NCBI RefSeq assembly: GCF_021378075.1
Contig: NZ_JAJUOS010000004.1
Coordinates: forward strand, 62,001-126,000
DNA: 64,000 nucleotides
Source of the DNA: Rhodobacter flavimaris
GTDB taxonomy: Bacteria > Pseudomonadota > Alphaproteobacteria > Rhodobacterales > Rhodobacteraceae
Reading direction: 5' to 3'
The translations under genes and the position numbers were made by a program. Shown in pieces: positions 25,910-35,279 of this stretch (position 1 is the first letter of the stretch; the number at the start of each line of letters is the position of its first letter). Under the pieces are notes generated by a model. It was not told the DNA's origin. It ran no database searches and saw only the letters and a list, made by a program, of their open reading frames with translations.

Positions 25910-27157
25910 TCAGGCGTTCCAGGCCTTGTCCTTGCCGCCAAGGCCGCCTTCCAGAACGCGGGTCGGCAGGCCGATGCGGTCGAGGATGGTGAAGAAGGGC
26001 TTGGGGTCCAGCTCTTCGACGTTCTTCATGGTCTTGGCGTCCCACTCGCCGGTCGCGACCAGCATCGCGGCGGCCACCGGGGGCACGCCCGCGGTATAGG
26101 AAATCCCCTGCGAGCCAACCTCGAGGTAGGCTTCCTTGTGATCGGCGACGTTATAGACGAAGACCTCGACGTCCTTGCCGTCCTTGGTGCCTTTCACCAG
26201 ATCGCCGATGCAGGTCTTGCCAGTGTAATCGGGCGCGAGGCTTGCCGGGTCGGGCAGCACAGCCTTGACCACCTTGAGCGGCACGACTTCCTGGCCTTCG
26301 GCGGTTTTGACGGGCTGCTCGGACAGCAGGCCGAGGTTCTTCAGCACGGTGAAGACGTTGATGTAATGCTCGCCAAAGCCCATCCAGAAGCGCACATCGG
26401 CGTTCGGGTAGTTGGCAGCGAGCGAATGCACCTCATCGTGGCCCGACTGATAGGCGCGGCAGGTGCCCACGACCGGCAGATCCCAGTCACGCCCCGAGGC
26501 GAACATCGAGGTTTCCTTCCACTGCTGGTCTTCCCAGTAATAGACGGTGCCGGTGAATTCGCGGAAGTTGATCTCGGGGTCGAAGTTGGTGGCGAAATAC
26601 TTGCCGTGCGAGCCCGCGTTGATGTCGACGATGTCGATGGATTTCACCTCGTCCATGTATTCGTCGATGGCAAAGCGCGCAAAGGCGTTCACGACGCCCG
26701 GGTCAAAGCCAGCACCGAGGATGGCGGTCACGCCCTTCTCGGCGCACAGGTCGCGCTTCTTCCATTCGTAATTGGCATACCACGGCGGGGCCTCGCAGAT
26801 CTTGGCGGGGTCTTCGTGAATGGCGGTGTCGATATAGGCCGCGCCCGTCTCGATACAGGCATCAAGCACGGTCATGTTCACGAAGGCCGAGCCCACGTTG
26901 ATCACGATTTGCGCGCCGGTCTTGCGGATCAGCGCGGCCACGGCGGCCGTGTCCATCGCGTCAACCGCATGTGCCTCGAACGTGCCCGGCACTTTCATCG
27001 CGTTCTTTTCATGAACGCTTGCGATGACCGCATCGCATTTCGCCTTCGTGCGCGAGGCGATGTGCAGGGCGCCCAGAACGTCATTGTTCTGCGCACATTT
27101 ATGGGCGACGACTTGCGCCACGCCACCGGCACCGATGATGAGCACGTTGCGTTTCAC
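25910..27157 (-). CDS. Carboxynorspermidine synthase (saccharopine dehydrogenase family)
   Basis: 415 residues. The NAD(P)-binding motif VLIIGAGGVAQVVAHKC is at the N-terminus; ILGAGFDPGVVNAFARFA and SGHDEVHSL are typical of the LYS1-like carboxynorspermidine/carboxyspermidine dehydrogenases. It joins aspartate semialdehyde with diaminopropane or putrescine. The next gene, in the same direction 71 bases on, is the matching decarboxylase, which supports the call. Together they make norspermidine or spermidine without the SAM decarboxylase route. Confidence 0.9.
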   Translation of the reverse strand: MKRNVLIIGAGGVAQVVAHKCAQNNDVLGALHIASRTKAKCDAVIASVHEKNAMKVPGTFEAHAVDAMDTAAVAALIRKTGAQIVINVGSAFVNMTVLDACIETGAAYIDTAIHEDPAKICEAPPWYANYEWKKRDLCAEKGVTAILGAGFDPGVVNAFARFAIDEYMDEVKSIDIVDINAGSHGKYFATNFDPEINFREFTGTVYYWEDQQWKETSMFASGRDWDLPVVGTCRAYQSGHDEVHSLAANYPNADVRFWMGFGEHYINVFTVLKNLGLLSEQPVKTAEGQEVVPLKVVKAVLPDPASLAPDYTGKTCIGDLVKGTKDGKDVEVFVYNVADHKEAYLEVGSQGISYTAGVPPVAAAMLVATGEWDAKTMKNVEELDPKPFFTILDRIGLPTRVLEGGLGGKDKAWNA

Positions 27158-27228
27158 TTCGGCTGTCTCCTTAGGTCTGACAGGACAGGGGAAGGGGGCT
27201 TTTCAGGCCCGTGAAAGAGGCCGGGGCC

Positions 27229-28329
27229 TCAGGACAATGAGGAAGCGTAATCCTCGTAGGTGAATTCGCGGATCAGTTCGACCGTGCCGTTGCCATACGC
27301 GCGGCGAATGGCGATTGCCGGCATGTTGACGCCGTTGAACCAGTTCTTCTTGACCATCGTATAGCCGGCCGCATCCTGAACCGAGATCCGGTCGCCGACC
27401 TGCAAGGGCGCGGGGAAACGCGCCTCGCCAAAGATATCGCCCGCCAGACAGGTCTTGCCCGCCACCTGATAGGGGTAGTCGCCCTCTTGCGGCAGTTTCG
27501 CGGTTTCGCGGTAGATCAGCAGATCGAGCATATGCGCCTCGATCGAGCTGTCGACGATGGCGACCTTCTTGCCGTTATCGACGATGTCGAGGACGCTGAC
27601 CTCAAGCGTGGTCGATTGCGTGATCGAGGCCTCGCCGGGTTCCAGGTAAACCTGCACGCCGAGGCGCTCGGAAAACTCCCGCAGTCGCGTGGCCAGCTTT
27701 TCCAGCGGGTAGCCCTTGCCGGTGAAATGGATGCCGCCGCCCAGGCTGACCCATTTCAGCTTTTTCAGGAAATCGCCGAACTCGGATTCGATCCGGGTCA
27801 GCTGCTGGTCGAACAGGTCAAAATCGCGGTTCTCGCAGTTGTAATGGATCATCACGCCGGAAATGCGCGGCAGCGCGGCCTCGAGGCGCGCGATGTCCCA
27901 TTCGCCAAGGCGCGAGAAGGGGCGCGCCGGATCGGCCAGATCGAAGCCCGAGGTCGAGAAGCGCGGGTTGAGGCGCAGGCCGATCTCGATATGGCTGGCC
28001 TTGTCGGCGAAACGATCCAGCTGCGAGAGCGAGTTGAAGATGATCTTGTCGGCGTAGGAGATCGCCTCGTCGATCTCGGCATCGGACCAAGCGACGGAAT
28101 AGGCGTGGGTCTCGCCGCCGAATTTCTCGCGCCCCAGACGCAGCTCGAACAGCGAGGACGAGGTGGTGCCGTCCATATGCGGTTTCATCGCATCGAACGC
28201 GCCCCAGGTCGCAAAGCATTTCAGCGCCAGAAGCGCCTTGGCGCCCGACAGCTCGCGCAGCCGCGCGATCTTGTGCATGTTTTCGAGAAGGCGCGCTTCG
28301 TCGATCAGGTAGTAGGGCGTCGGAATCAT
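27229..28329 (-). CDS. nspC: Carboxynorspermidine decarboxylase NspC
   Basis: 366 residues from ATG 28329 (MIPTPYYLIDEARL), chosen for the strong GGGGGGAG upstream. A PLP-dependent, alanine-racemase-fold decarboxylase: the Schiff-base Lys is in LLALKCFATWGAFD, and VSLGGGIHFTGKGYP and YLEPGEAS bind the phosphate. It decarboxylates carboxy(nor)spermidine. Although the two genes lie on the same strand, nspC is upstream of the synthase, so the operon is nspC then synthase. Confidence 0.92.
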   Translation of the reverse strand: MIPTPYYLIDEARLLENMHKIARLRELSGAKALLALKCFATWGAFDAMKPHMDGTTSSSLFELRLGREKFGGETHAYSVAWSDAEIDEAISYADKIIFNSLSQLDRFADKASHIEIGLRLNPRFSTSGFDLADPARPFSRLGEWDIARLEAALPRISGVMIHYNCENRDFDLFDQQLTRIESEFGDFLKKLKWVSLGGGIHFTGKGYPLEKLATRLREFSERLGVQVYLEPGEASITQSTTLEVSVLDIVDNGKKVAIVDSSIEAHMLDLLIYRETAKLPQEGDYPYQVAGKTCLAGDIFGEARFPAPLQVGDRISVQDAAGYTMVKKNWFNGVNMPAIAIRRAYGNGTVELIREFTYEDYASSLS

Positions 28330-28407
28330 GAACTCCCCCCGGGGCGGCAAAGTGAAGCCGCGATATAGGGCCCCGGACCCCCCTCTGCAAGGAAAATAGG
28401 GGGTGCG

Positions 28408-29112
28408 TCAGTCCACGCGGATCGCCTCTTTGGCTACGGTGAGAGTGTAACCCTTGCGTGAAATGTTGCGCACCAGAAGCTCGGCCACAAGCTGGTTTCC
28501 AAGCGCGTCGCGCAGCCGCTTGATGCGGGTGGCACCGGCGGCCTCGTCGCAATCGGCCTCGGGGCGGCCCGAGATCACGGCCTCGATCTGCGCGCCGGTC
28601 AGGATGTCGTCATCCATCCGCGCCTCGGCCAGAACGGCCAGCGTCTCGATCGCGGCGGGGGTCAGGGTAAAGGCCATGTCGTTCAGCATCACCGCGTTCT
28701 CGCCGCGCAGGATGCGCAGACGCTGCACCTCGATCCCGGCGCGCTGGATCTCGGACATGCGGCGGTTGAGGCTGATGATGGTGACCAGCAACACCAGCGC
28801 GGCGATCATCAATGCGGTGGCGAAGACCAGCAGGATGAAGATGATCACGCGATAGGAAGAGAGCACCTCGGCGAAGGCGGTGCCGGACTGGGCCAGCACC
28901 TCAAGCAGCTTGATCTCACCGGGCGAGGTCAGCGCGTCGTTCTCGACAAAGATCCGCTCGACCCGCGCGTTGAAGACATTGGCATCGGGCAGCGACAGGA
29001 ACAGGAGCGCCGCCGCGACCGCCAGAATCGTGGCGATCGCCGCGATCCCCCAGATCACTGCGCGGTTGCCTGTGCGCAGGCCCTCAGTAACGGAGGAAAT
29101 ATTGTCCGGCAC
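28408..29112 (-). CDS. Membrane-anchored protein with OmpR-like winged-helix C-terminus
   Basis: 234 residues from GTG 29112 (AGGAAGG upstream). Two membrane helices (about 18-40 and 88-114) flank a periplasmic part of about 45 residues. The cytoplasmic C-terminus (about 136-226) has the layout of OmpR/PhoB winged helices: FTLTPAAIETLAVLAEA, TRIKRLRDALG and LVRNISRKGYTLTV (compare IsrLRkKLg and vrGvGYrl). This suggests a membrane-bound one-component regulator, but with the DNA-binding domain at the C-terminus, opposite to ToxR. Its start overlaps the upstream gene by 29 bases. Function and targets unknown. Confidence 0.72.
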   Translation of the reverse strand: MPDNISSVTEGLRTGNRAVIWGIAAIATILAVAAALLFLSLPDANVFNARVERIFVENDALTSPGEIKLLEVLAQSGTAFAEVLSSYRVIIFILLVFATALMIAALVLLVTIISLNRRMSEIQRAGIEVQRLRILRGENAVMLNDMAFTLTPAAIETLAVLAEARMDDDILTGAQIEAVISGRPEADCDEAAGATRIKRLRDALGNQLVAELLVRNISRKGYTLTVAKEAIRVD

Positions 29113-29368
29113 TGGCCTTCCTCTGCTCCAACCCTTCCGGGCCGAAAATGGAGAGAATGTTCAAAAGCGTCCATCCCCCGCGTTCGAGGCGTTTGGACAA
29201 TGCGCGGCCCGCCGCCTGTTTCGAGCAGGCATCGTCGGGCAGTTCCGCGACGCCGTAATGCAGCCGCAGGGGATTGTCCTGCTTGGCCTTGTAATCGGCA
29301 TAGCAGGCGGCCTGCGCGGGGGCGGCGGCGACCAACAGGGCAAGGGCAAGGAGGGCATGTTTCATCAT
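29084..29368 (-). CDS. Small secreted protein of unknown function
   Basis: 94 residues with a signal peptide (MMKHALLALALLVAAAPAQA, cleavage near AQA-AC). The mature part, about 74 residues, has two Cys (ACYADYKAKQ, DDACSKQAAG) that could form one disulfide. The second Met (29365) is an equally good start, with GAGG nearby. The 3' end overlaps the membrane winged-helix gene by 29 bases, so they are probably co-translated and may work together. No family recognised. Confidence 0.7.
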   Translation of the reverse strand: MMKHALLALALLVAAAPAQAACYADYKAKQDNPLRLHYGVAELPDDACSKQAAGRALSKRLERGGWTLLNILSIFGPEGLEQRKASAGQYFLRY

Positions 29369-29399
29369 GGCCTCAGGCTGCGACGGGCGGCGGCGCTAT

Positions 29400-29455
29400 G
29401 CAATAGCCAAGCGGGTTATTGCCGGTGTTATCGGATAGCAGGGGGCTGTTATTGC
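29400..29455. repeat. Three GYTATTGC octamers in a divergent promoter region
   Basis: GTTATTGC at 29415-29422 and 29448-29455 (33 bp apart, about three helical turns) and the inverse GCAATAGC at 29400-29407. They lie between two divergent secreted-protein genes and could be regulator sites. Confidence 0.35.
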
Positions 29456-29528
29456 GTGTCGGACGGGGCTGGCGCAATGGTCGGGCATCCCTAATCGCGG
29501 GGCGACCCGCCAAGACGAGGACCTGACT

Positions 29529-30038
29529 ATGATCCGCTTCTCCTTCAAGGCCATTACCGCCGCCACCGCCGCCGCAGCGTTCGCCCTGACCGCCATTGCC
29601 CCCACGCCCGCCGCCGCCCTTGACGACAAGGAGGCGCTTGGCCTGATCCTTGGCCTCGGCGCCGCGGCCATCATCGTGGACAACATGAAAGACAATAACC
29701 GCCCGGCAACCCGGAACAACACTCAGAACTGGTATCCCTATGCCGAGCGTGTGGACGAGCCTTGGGACGCGCGCCGCGGCTATGACTACCGTTACCAGGA
29801 TCGCAACCGCCACCGCGTGCGCCTCGATGTGCCCGGGCGCTGCCTGATCACCGTTGAGCGTCGCGGCCAGCGCAGCCAGATGGTCGAGGGTCGCTGCCTC
29901 GAAAAGGTCGCCCGGAAAGAGCATATCCGCCTGCCGCAATCCTGCGCCTTCGACATCCGCGGCGATCGCGGCTTCCGCGAAGAGGTCTACGGCAAGAATT
30001 GCCTTGAGGATCGCGGCATCCGCATCAGCCGCCGCTGA
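29529..30038 (+). CDS. Secreted basic protein of unknown function
   Basis: 169 residues. Signal peptide (MIRFSFKAITAATAAAAFAL, cleavage near AAA-LD), a short hydrophobic GLILGLGAAAIIV stretch, then a basic mature part with three Cys (GRCLITVERR, GRCLEKVARK, CAFDIRGDRGFR) plus one near the end (GKNCLEDRG). Four Cys suggest two disulfides in the periplasm. Divergent from the 94-residue secreted gene and followed by a clear terminator. No family recognised; such proteins recur in Rhodobacterales. Confidence 0.7.
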   Translation: MIRFSFKAITAATAAAAFALTAIAPTPAAALDDKEALGLILGLGAAAIIVDNMKDNNRPATRNNTQNWYPYAERVDEPWDARRGYDYRYQDRNRHRVRLDVPGRCLITVERRGQRSQMVEGRCLEKVARKEHIRLPQSCAFDIRGDRGFREEVYGKNCLEDRGIRISRR

Positions 30039-30062
30039 CAAGAACATGAGGCACGAGCAGGA

Positions 30063-30090
30063 CGCGGGGGCCACCAGCCCCCGCGTTTTT
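30063..30090 (+). terminator. Rho-independent terminator
   Basis: Perfect 9-bp stem CGCGGGGGC / GCCCCCGCG, 5-base loop, followed by TTTTT. It ends the secreted-protein gene and separates it from rnhB. Confidence 0.9.
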
Positions 30091-30127
30091 CATTGCACGG
30101 CGTCGGCGGAGCGGGCAGGACTGACGC

Positions 30128-30761
30128 ATGGCACAGGCACCCGATTACAGTTTCGAGCTGGCCGCGCAGGCGCGCGGTCTGATGCGTATCGCTGGCGTGG
30201 ACGAGGTCGGGCGCGGCCCGCTTTGCGGCCCGGTCACGGCGGCGGCCGTGGTTCTGGACCCCGCACGCATTCCGCAGGGGCTGAACGATTCGAAGAAGCT
30301 GAGCGCCAAGCGTCGCGCCGAACTGGTGGCCGAGATCACCGCCAGCGCCGACTGGTGTGTGGCGCACGCCAGCGTGGAGGAGATCGACAGCCTGAACATC
30401 CTGCAAGCCTCGCATCTGGCGATGTGCCGCGCCATTGCGGGGCTGCAAGGCGCGCCTGATCATGTGCTGGTCGATGGCAACCGTATCCCGCGCGATCTGA
30501 AGATGTCCTCAGAGGCGCTGGTGAAGGGTGACGCACGGTCAGTCTCGATCGCGGCGGCCTCGATCCTGGCGAAAGAGGCGCGCGACGCGCTGATGGTGGA
30601 TTTGGCGCAACAATACCCCGGCTATGGCTGGGAAAGGAACGCAGGCTACCCCACCAAGGACCATTTGCAGGCCCTTCTAGATCTTGGGGTCACCCCCGCT
30701 CATAGACGTTCGTTCAAGCCGGTGCACAATATCTTGTGCCAAGCAAAATCTGTAAGTGCTT

Positions 30762-30763
<2 letters not shown>
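30128..30763 (+). CDS. rnhB: Ribonuclease HII
   Basis: 211 residues. The metal-binding motif [20 protein letters not shown] (about 19-38) and LVDGNRIP and [11 protein letters not shown] are the RNase HII hallmarks; [13 protein letters not shown] is the conserved C-terminal part. It removes RNA primers and misinserted ribonucleotides from RNA/DNA hybrids. It precedes ccrM by about 100 bases; a GANTC site overlaps its stop codon. Confidence 0.96.
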
Positions 30764-31978
<1,215 letters not shown>

Positions 31979-32049
31979 TCGGGCGCCCGCTTTCCCCCTG
32001 AAAATTAGGTTACCGCCAGTGCCCGTGGTCCGCCCGCGGTCACAGCCTT

Positions 32050-32078
32050 GCCCCGCCGTTCGCTCGGCGGGGCCTTTT
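32050..32078 (+). terminator. Rho-independent terminator after ccrM
   Basis: Perfect 9-bp stem GCCCCGCCG / CGGCGGGGC with a 6-base loop, followed by CTTTT. It ends the ccrM transcript. Confidence 0.85.
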
Positions 32079-32085
32079 CATGGGC

Positions 32086-32529
32086 TCAGGAGTCGGATTC
32101 GAGTTGCTTGCGCAGCTCGCGCAGCACCGGCAGGGCGGCGCGCACCTTCTCGGTGCCGATCGAACGCACGACATCCGCGATCACCGGCATGAAGGCCGCC
32201 AGCGCCGCATCGCGCGCCTGCCGCCCGGCGGGCGAGATCGAGACGAACTTGCGCCGCGCGTCGTCCCAGTCGGGGCGGATATGCACATGTCCGGCCCATT
32301 CGAGCTTGGACAGCGTGTTGGTCATCGCCCCACGGGTGACGTGGAACGTGGCCGCCAATTGCGCCGGGGTGCGTTCCTCGCCGATATGGGCCAGATGGTT
32401 CAGCACCGAGAAATGCGAGATCTCCATCCCCTTGGGCAGGGCGCGGCTGACTACGTTGCGGGCCAGCTGGTCTACCGTGAAGACCTCGGCAAAGAGGGTT
32501 GCGGCGAGGGGATCGGTTGCGTCGTTCAT
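32086..32529 (-). CDS. MarR-family transcriptional regulator
   Basis: 147 residues with the MarR winged helix (FSVLNHLAHIGEERTPAQLA, FHVTRGAMTNTLSKLEWAGH, then the wing RPDWDDARRKFVSISPAG). It likely senses a small molecule and represses nearby or distant genes. Its start overlaps the nitrilase stop by 4 bases, so it belongs to the grxC-nitrilase-marR operon. Confidence 0.9.
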   Translation of the reverse strand: MNDATDPLAATLFAEVFTVDQLARNVVSRALPKGMEISHFSVLNHLAHIGEERTPAQLAATFHVTRGAMTNTLSKLEWAGHVHIRPDWDDARRKFVSISPAGRQARDAALAAFMPVIADVVRSIGTEKVRAALPVLRELRKQLESDS

Positions 32530-33356
32530 GGTCCCTCGAAGTCCCTGTCATGCGTTAACGAGGGCACCCTTACCCTTGCCTGCGCAACGCGCGCAAGGTC
32601 GATATCAATCACAGTGACGCCGGGTTCCGTGCCGCCATCGGCCAGAACCTCGCCCCAGGGAGCGACGGCAAGGCTGTGGCCCCAGGTCCGGCGCGGGCGT
32701 CCGCCATGCGCCGCGTGGGTGCCGCATTGCGCGGGCGCCAGCACGAAACAGGTGTTCTCGATTGCGCGGGCGCGGATCAGGCTTTCCCAATGCGACGCAC
32801 CCGTGGTGTCGTTGAAGGCCGCGGGCAGCGACAGGATCTGCGCGCCGGCTTGCGCCAGGCGGCGGAACAGATGCGGGAAGCGCAGATCGTAGCAGATCGC
32901 CATGCCAAGGGGCGTGCCGGCAACCTCGGTCAGCACGGCGCGGGTGCCGGGGCGATAGCCTTCGGATTCGCGATACCGCTCGGTTTCGGACACATCCACG
33001 TCGAACATGTGGATCTTGTCGTAGCGCGCCACGATCTGACCCTGCGGCCCGATCAGGAAGGACCGGTTCGCGAACCGCCCGTCGGCATCATGGGTCTTGA
33101 GCCCGAGCGAACCGATCAAGAGCCAGATTCCAAGCGCCTCGGCCTCGGCGCGCAGGGCGGCAAGCGTCAGGTCATCCTCTTCATGGCGCAGCACGTCGTT
33201 CTGATACGCGCGGTTCGATGACAGCAGGTTGGTGCATTCGGGCGTCAGAACGAAATCTGCGCCCGCGCTCGCCGCCTCGCGGATGAAGCCGAGCGTGACC
33301 GGCAGGTTCGCTGCCGGATCGTCGGTCACCGAAAGCTGAACGAGCCCCGCTTTCAT
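32526..33356 (-). CDS. Carbon-nitrogen hydrolase (Nit1-type amidase)
   Basis: 276 residues of the nitrilase superfamily with the triad Glu40 (VLTPECTNLL), Lys in YDKIHMFDVDV (about 115) and Cys in MAICYDLRFPHLF (about 151). The pattern is the Nit1/NIT2 group, which in other organisms hydrolyses deaminated glutathione or omega-amides. A glutaredoxin gene adjoins it (1-base overlap), which fits a glutathione repair role; this is inferred. Confidence 0.9.
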   Translation of the reverse strand: MKAGLVQLSVTDDPAANLPVTLGFIREAASAGADFVLTPECTNLLSSNRAYQNDVLRHEEDDLTLAALRAEAEALGIWLLIGSLGLKTHDADGRFANRSFLIGPQGQIVARYDKIHMFDVDVSETERYRESEGYRPGTRAVLTEVAGTPLGMAICYDLRFPHLFRRLAQAGAQILSLPAAFNDTTGASHWESLIRARAIENTCFVLAPAQCGTHAAHGGRPRRTWGHSLAVAPWGEVLADGGTEPGVTVIDIDLARVAQARVRVPSLTHDRDFEGP

Positions 33357-33613
33357 CAGGCCGCCAGCATCGGGTCAAGCTTGCCCGCCGCATCGAGCGC
33401 GTGCAGGTCGTCGCAGCCGCCGACGTGCTGGCCGCCGATGAAAATCTGCGGGACCGAGCGGCGCCCGTTCGCGCGCTCCATCATGGCGATACGCAGCGAC
33501 GGGTCGGCGCCGACATCGGTTTCCTCGAAGGGGATGCCCTTGCGGGTCAGCAATGCCTTAGCGGCGATGCAATAGGGGCAGGTGCGGGTGGTGTAAATCT
33601 CGACGCGTTTCAT
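33356..33613 (-). CDS. grxC: Glutaredoxin 3
   Basis: 85 residues, a complete class I glutaredoxin with the dithiol active site CPYC (about 13-16), the TVP-like motif SVPQIFIGGQHVGGCDDLHA and a 37-base gap before comF. It reduces disulfides using glutathione. It shares base 33356 with the nitrilase start codon. Confidence 0.94.
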   Translation of the reverse strand: MKRVEIYTTRTCPYCIAAKALLTRKGIPFEETDVGADPSLRIAMMERANGRRSVPQIFIGGQHVGGCDDLHALDAAGKLDPMLAA

Positions 33614-33649
33614 GGGTTCCCTCGGATCTGGGGCGAAGACTATAGGGAT

Positions 33650-34420
33650 TTAGGGATGCTTCGCAACGCGCGCCAGTGCCGCAACACACACCTTTTGTGC
33701 GCCTGCGGCATAGGCGGCCTCGGTCGCGGCGCTGAGCGTGGCGCCCGAGGTCATCACGTCGTCCACGATCAGCACCGTCTTGCCACGCAATGCCTGCATG
33801 TGTCGCGGGCGGATGGAGATAGCACCCGCGAGGTTTTCGAACCGCTCCTCACGGCTGCGGCCCTCCTGGCTGGGGGTGGCGCGGCTGCGCAGGAAGAGAT
33901 CGGGCAGGCAGATCTGCCCCGTGCGCCGCGCCAGCGCTTTCGCGATCAGGGCGGATTGGTTGAAACGCCGTTTTATCAATCTCTTGCGGTGCAGCGGGAC
34001 GGGTGCGATCAGCATTCCGTCTTCGATGACGCCTTGGCAGGCGCGCTCCAGCCAGGCCGCCATCGGCCGCACCAGATCCTGTCTGTCACCGTGTTTGAGG
34101 CCCAGAACCATGCGCCGCGCGGCGCCGGAATAGAGCATCGCCGCGCGTCCCTGTTGCCAGGGCCTCGGGTGGCGCAGGCAGTCATCGCAGAGGACTGCTG
34201 CCGGATCGTCGCCCGGAAGCGGCGCGCCACAGTGATCGCAACACAATCCGGTGATGAAGGGAGTCTCGGCCCAGCAGGTGCCGCACAGGCCGAAGTCGCT
34301 CGCCACCGTCCCGCCGCAAGCGATACAGCGCGGCGGAAAGACCGTGTGCATCAGGCCGCGCCCGATGCTGCCGATCCCCGCTAGAATCCCGCTGCGAAGC
34401 GCACTAATCTCTCGCCCCAT
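33650..34420 (-). CDS. ComF-family phosphoribosyltransferase-like protein
   Basis: 256 residues from ATG 34420 (34423 is equally possible). Two pairs of CxxC zinc-type motifs in the N-terminus (RCIACGG, LCGTCW, CDHCGAPL, CDDCLR) and the PRTase signature VLIVDDVMTSGATLSAATEAAY in the C-terminus identify ComF/GntX. Members are linked to natural DNA uptake in some bacteria; in others the role is unknown. The start codon overlaps that of the divergent methyltransferase gene, and no good ribosome binding site is seen. A later Met (34351, before FPPRCIACGG) is an alternative start. Confidence 0.88.
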   Translation of the reverse strand: MGREISALRSGILAGIGSIGRGLMHTVFPPRCIACGGTVASDFGLCGTCWAETPFITGLCCDHCGAPLPGDDPAAVLCDDCLRHPRPWQQGRAAMLYSGAARRMVLGLKHGDRQDLVRPMAAWLERACQGVIEDGMLIAPVPLHRKRLIKRRFNQSALIAKALARRTGQICLPDLFLRSRATPSQEGRSREERFENLAGAISIRPRHMQALRGKTVLIVDDVMTSGATLSAATEAAYAAGAQKVCVAALARVAKHP

Positions 34421-34421
34421 C

Positions 34422-35258
34422 ATGAGCACCCCGCCCAAACTCACCGACCGAGCCGCGCTGTTGCGCAACCGTGACCGCGCCAAGAGGCAGGGACCCGAGT
34501 TGTTCCTGCACGAAGACGCCGCGATCGAGCTTCAGGAGAGGCTGAACGAGGTTAACAGAACCTTTACGCAGCCCGCCATCGTGACGAATTTTCCCGATCC
34601 GTGGCGTGCCGTCCTGCCCGGCGCCAAGATCGTGGCTGATGACGAGATGCTGGATCTGGAGCCCGGCGGTCATGATCTGGTGGTTCATGCGATGTGCCTG
34701 CATTGGGCTAACGACCCGGTCGGGCAGATCGTGCAGGCTGCGCGCGCTCTGCGCCCCGACGGGCTGTTCATTGCCGTGGCCTTCGGCGGCCAGACGCTGC
34801 ACGAGCTGCGCGCCGTGCTGGCCGAGGCCGAGGCGTCCGTCACCGGCGGCCTTAGCCCGCGCATCCTACCGATGGGCGAGATCCGCGATCTTGGGGCGCT
34901 CTTGCAACGCGGGGGTCTTGCCCTGCCGGTGGCCGACAGCGTGCAGCGCAAGGTGACCTACGCCGACCCGCTGCGGCTGCTGCGCGATCTGCGCGCCATG
35001 GGCGAGGGCAATGCGCTTGACGCCCGGCTGCGCCGTTTCACGCCGCGCAAGGTGATGCTTGATGCGCTGCGACGCTACACCGAGAATTTCGCTGAACCCG
35101 AGGGCCGGGTGCGCGCCACTTTCGACATGGTCTGGCTGACCGGCTGGAAGCCGCATGAAAGCCAGCAAAAGCCGCTGCGCCCCGGTTCGGCCATTCAGCG
35201 GCTCGCGGATGCGCTGAACACCTGCGAGCTGCCGACCGGCGAGAAACCCCCGAAATAG
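34422..35258 (+). CDS. SAM-dependent methyltransferase (NDUFAF5/BioC-like)
   Basis: 278 residues from ATG 34422 (MSTPPKLTDR). It resembles the class I methyltransferase set that includes NDUFAF5/BioC: LFLHEDAAIELQERLNEV near the N-terminus, LVVHAMCLHWANDPVGQIVQ in the middle, and DMVWLTGWKPHESQQKPLRP at the end. In eukaryotes NDUFAF5 hydroxylates a complex I subunit; the bacterial target is unknown. Its start codon shares bases with the divergent comF start and no Shine-Dalgarno is visible, so it may be leaderless. Confidence 0.82.
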   Translation: MSTPPKLTDRAALLRNRDRAKRQGPELFLHEDAAIELQERLNEVNRTFTQPAIVTNFPDPWRAVLPGAKIVADDEMLDLEPGGHDLVVHAMCLHWANDPVGQIVQAARALRPDGLFIAVAFGGQTLHELRAVLAEAEASVTGGLSPRILPMGEIRDLGALLQRGGLALPVADSVQRKVTYADPLRLLRDLRAMGEGNALDARLRRFTPRKVMLDALRRYTENFAEPEGRVRATFDMVWLTGWKPHESQQKPLRPGSAIQRLADALNTCELPTGEKPPK

Positions 35259-35279
35259 ACCCTATTCCAGCGTAAAACC

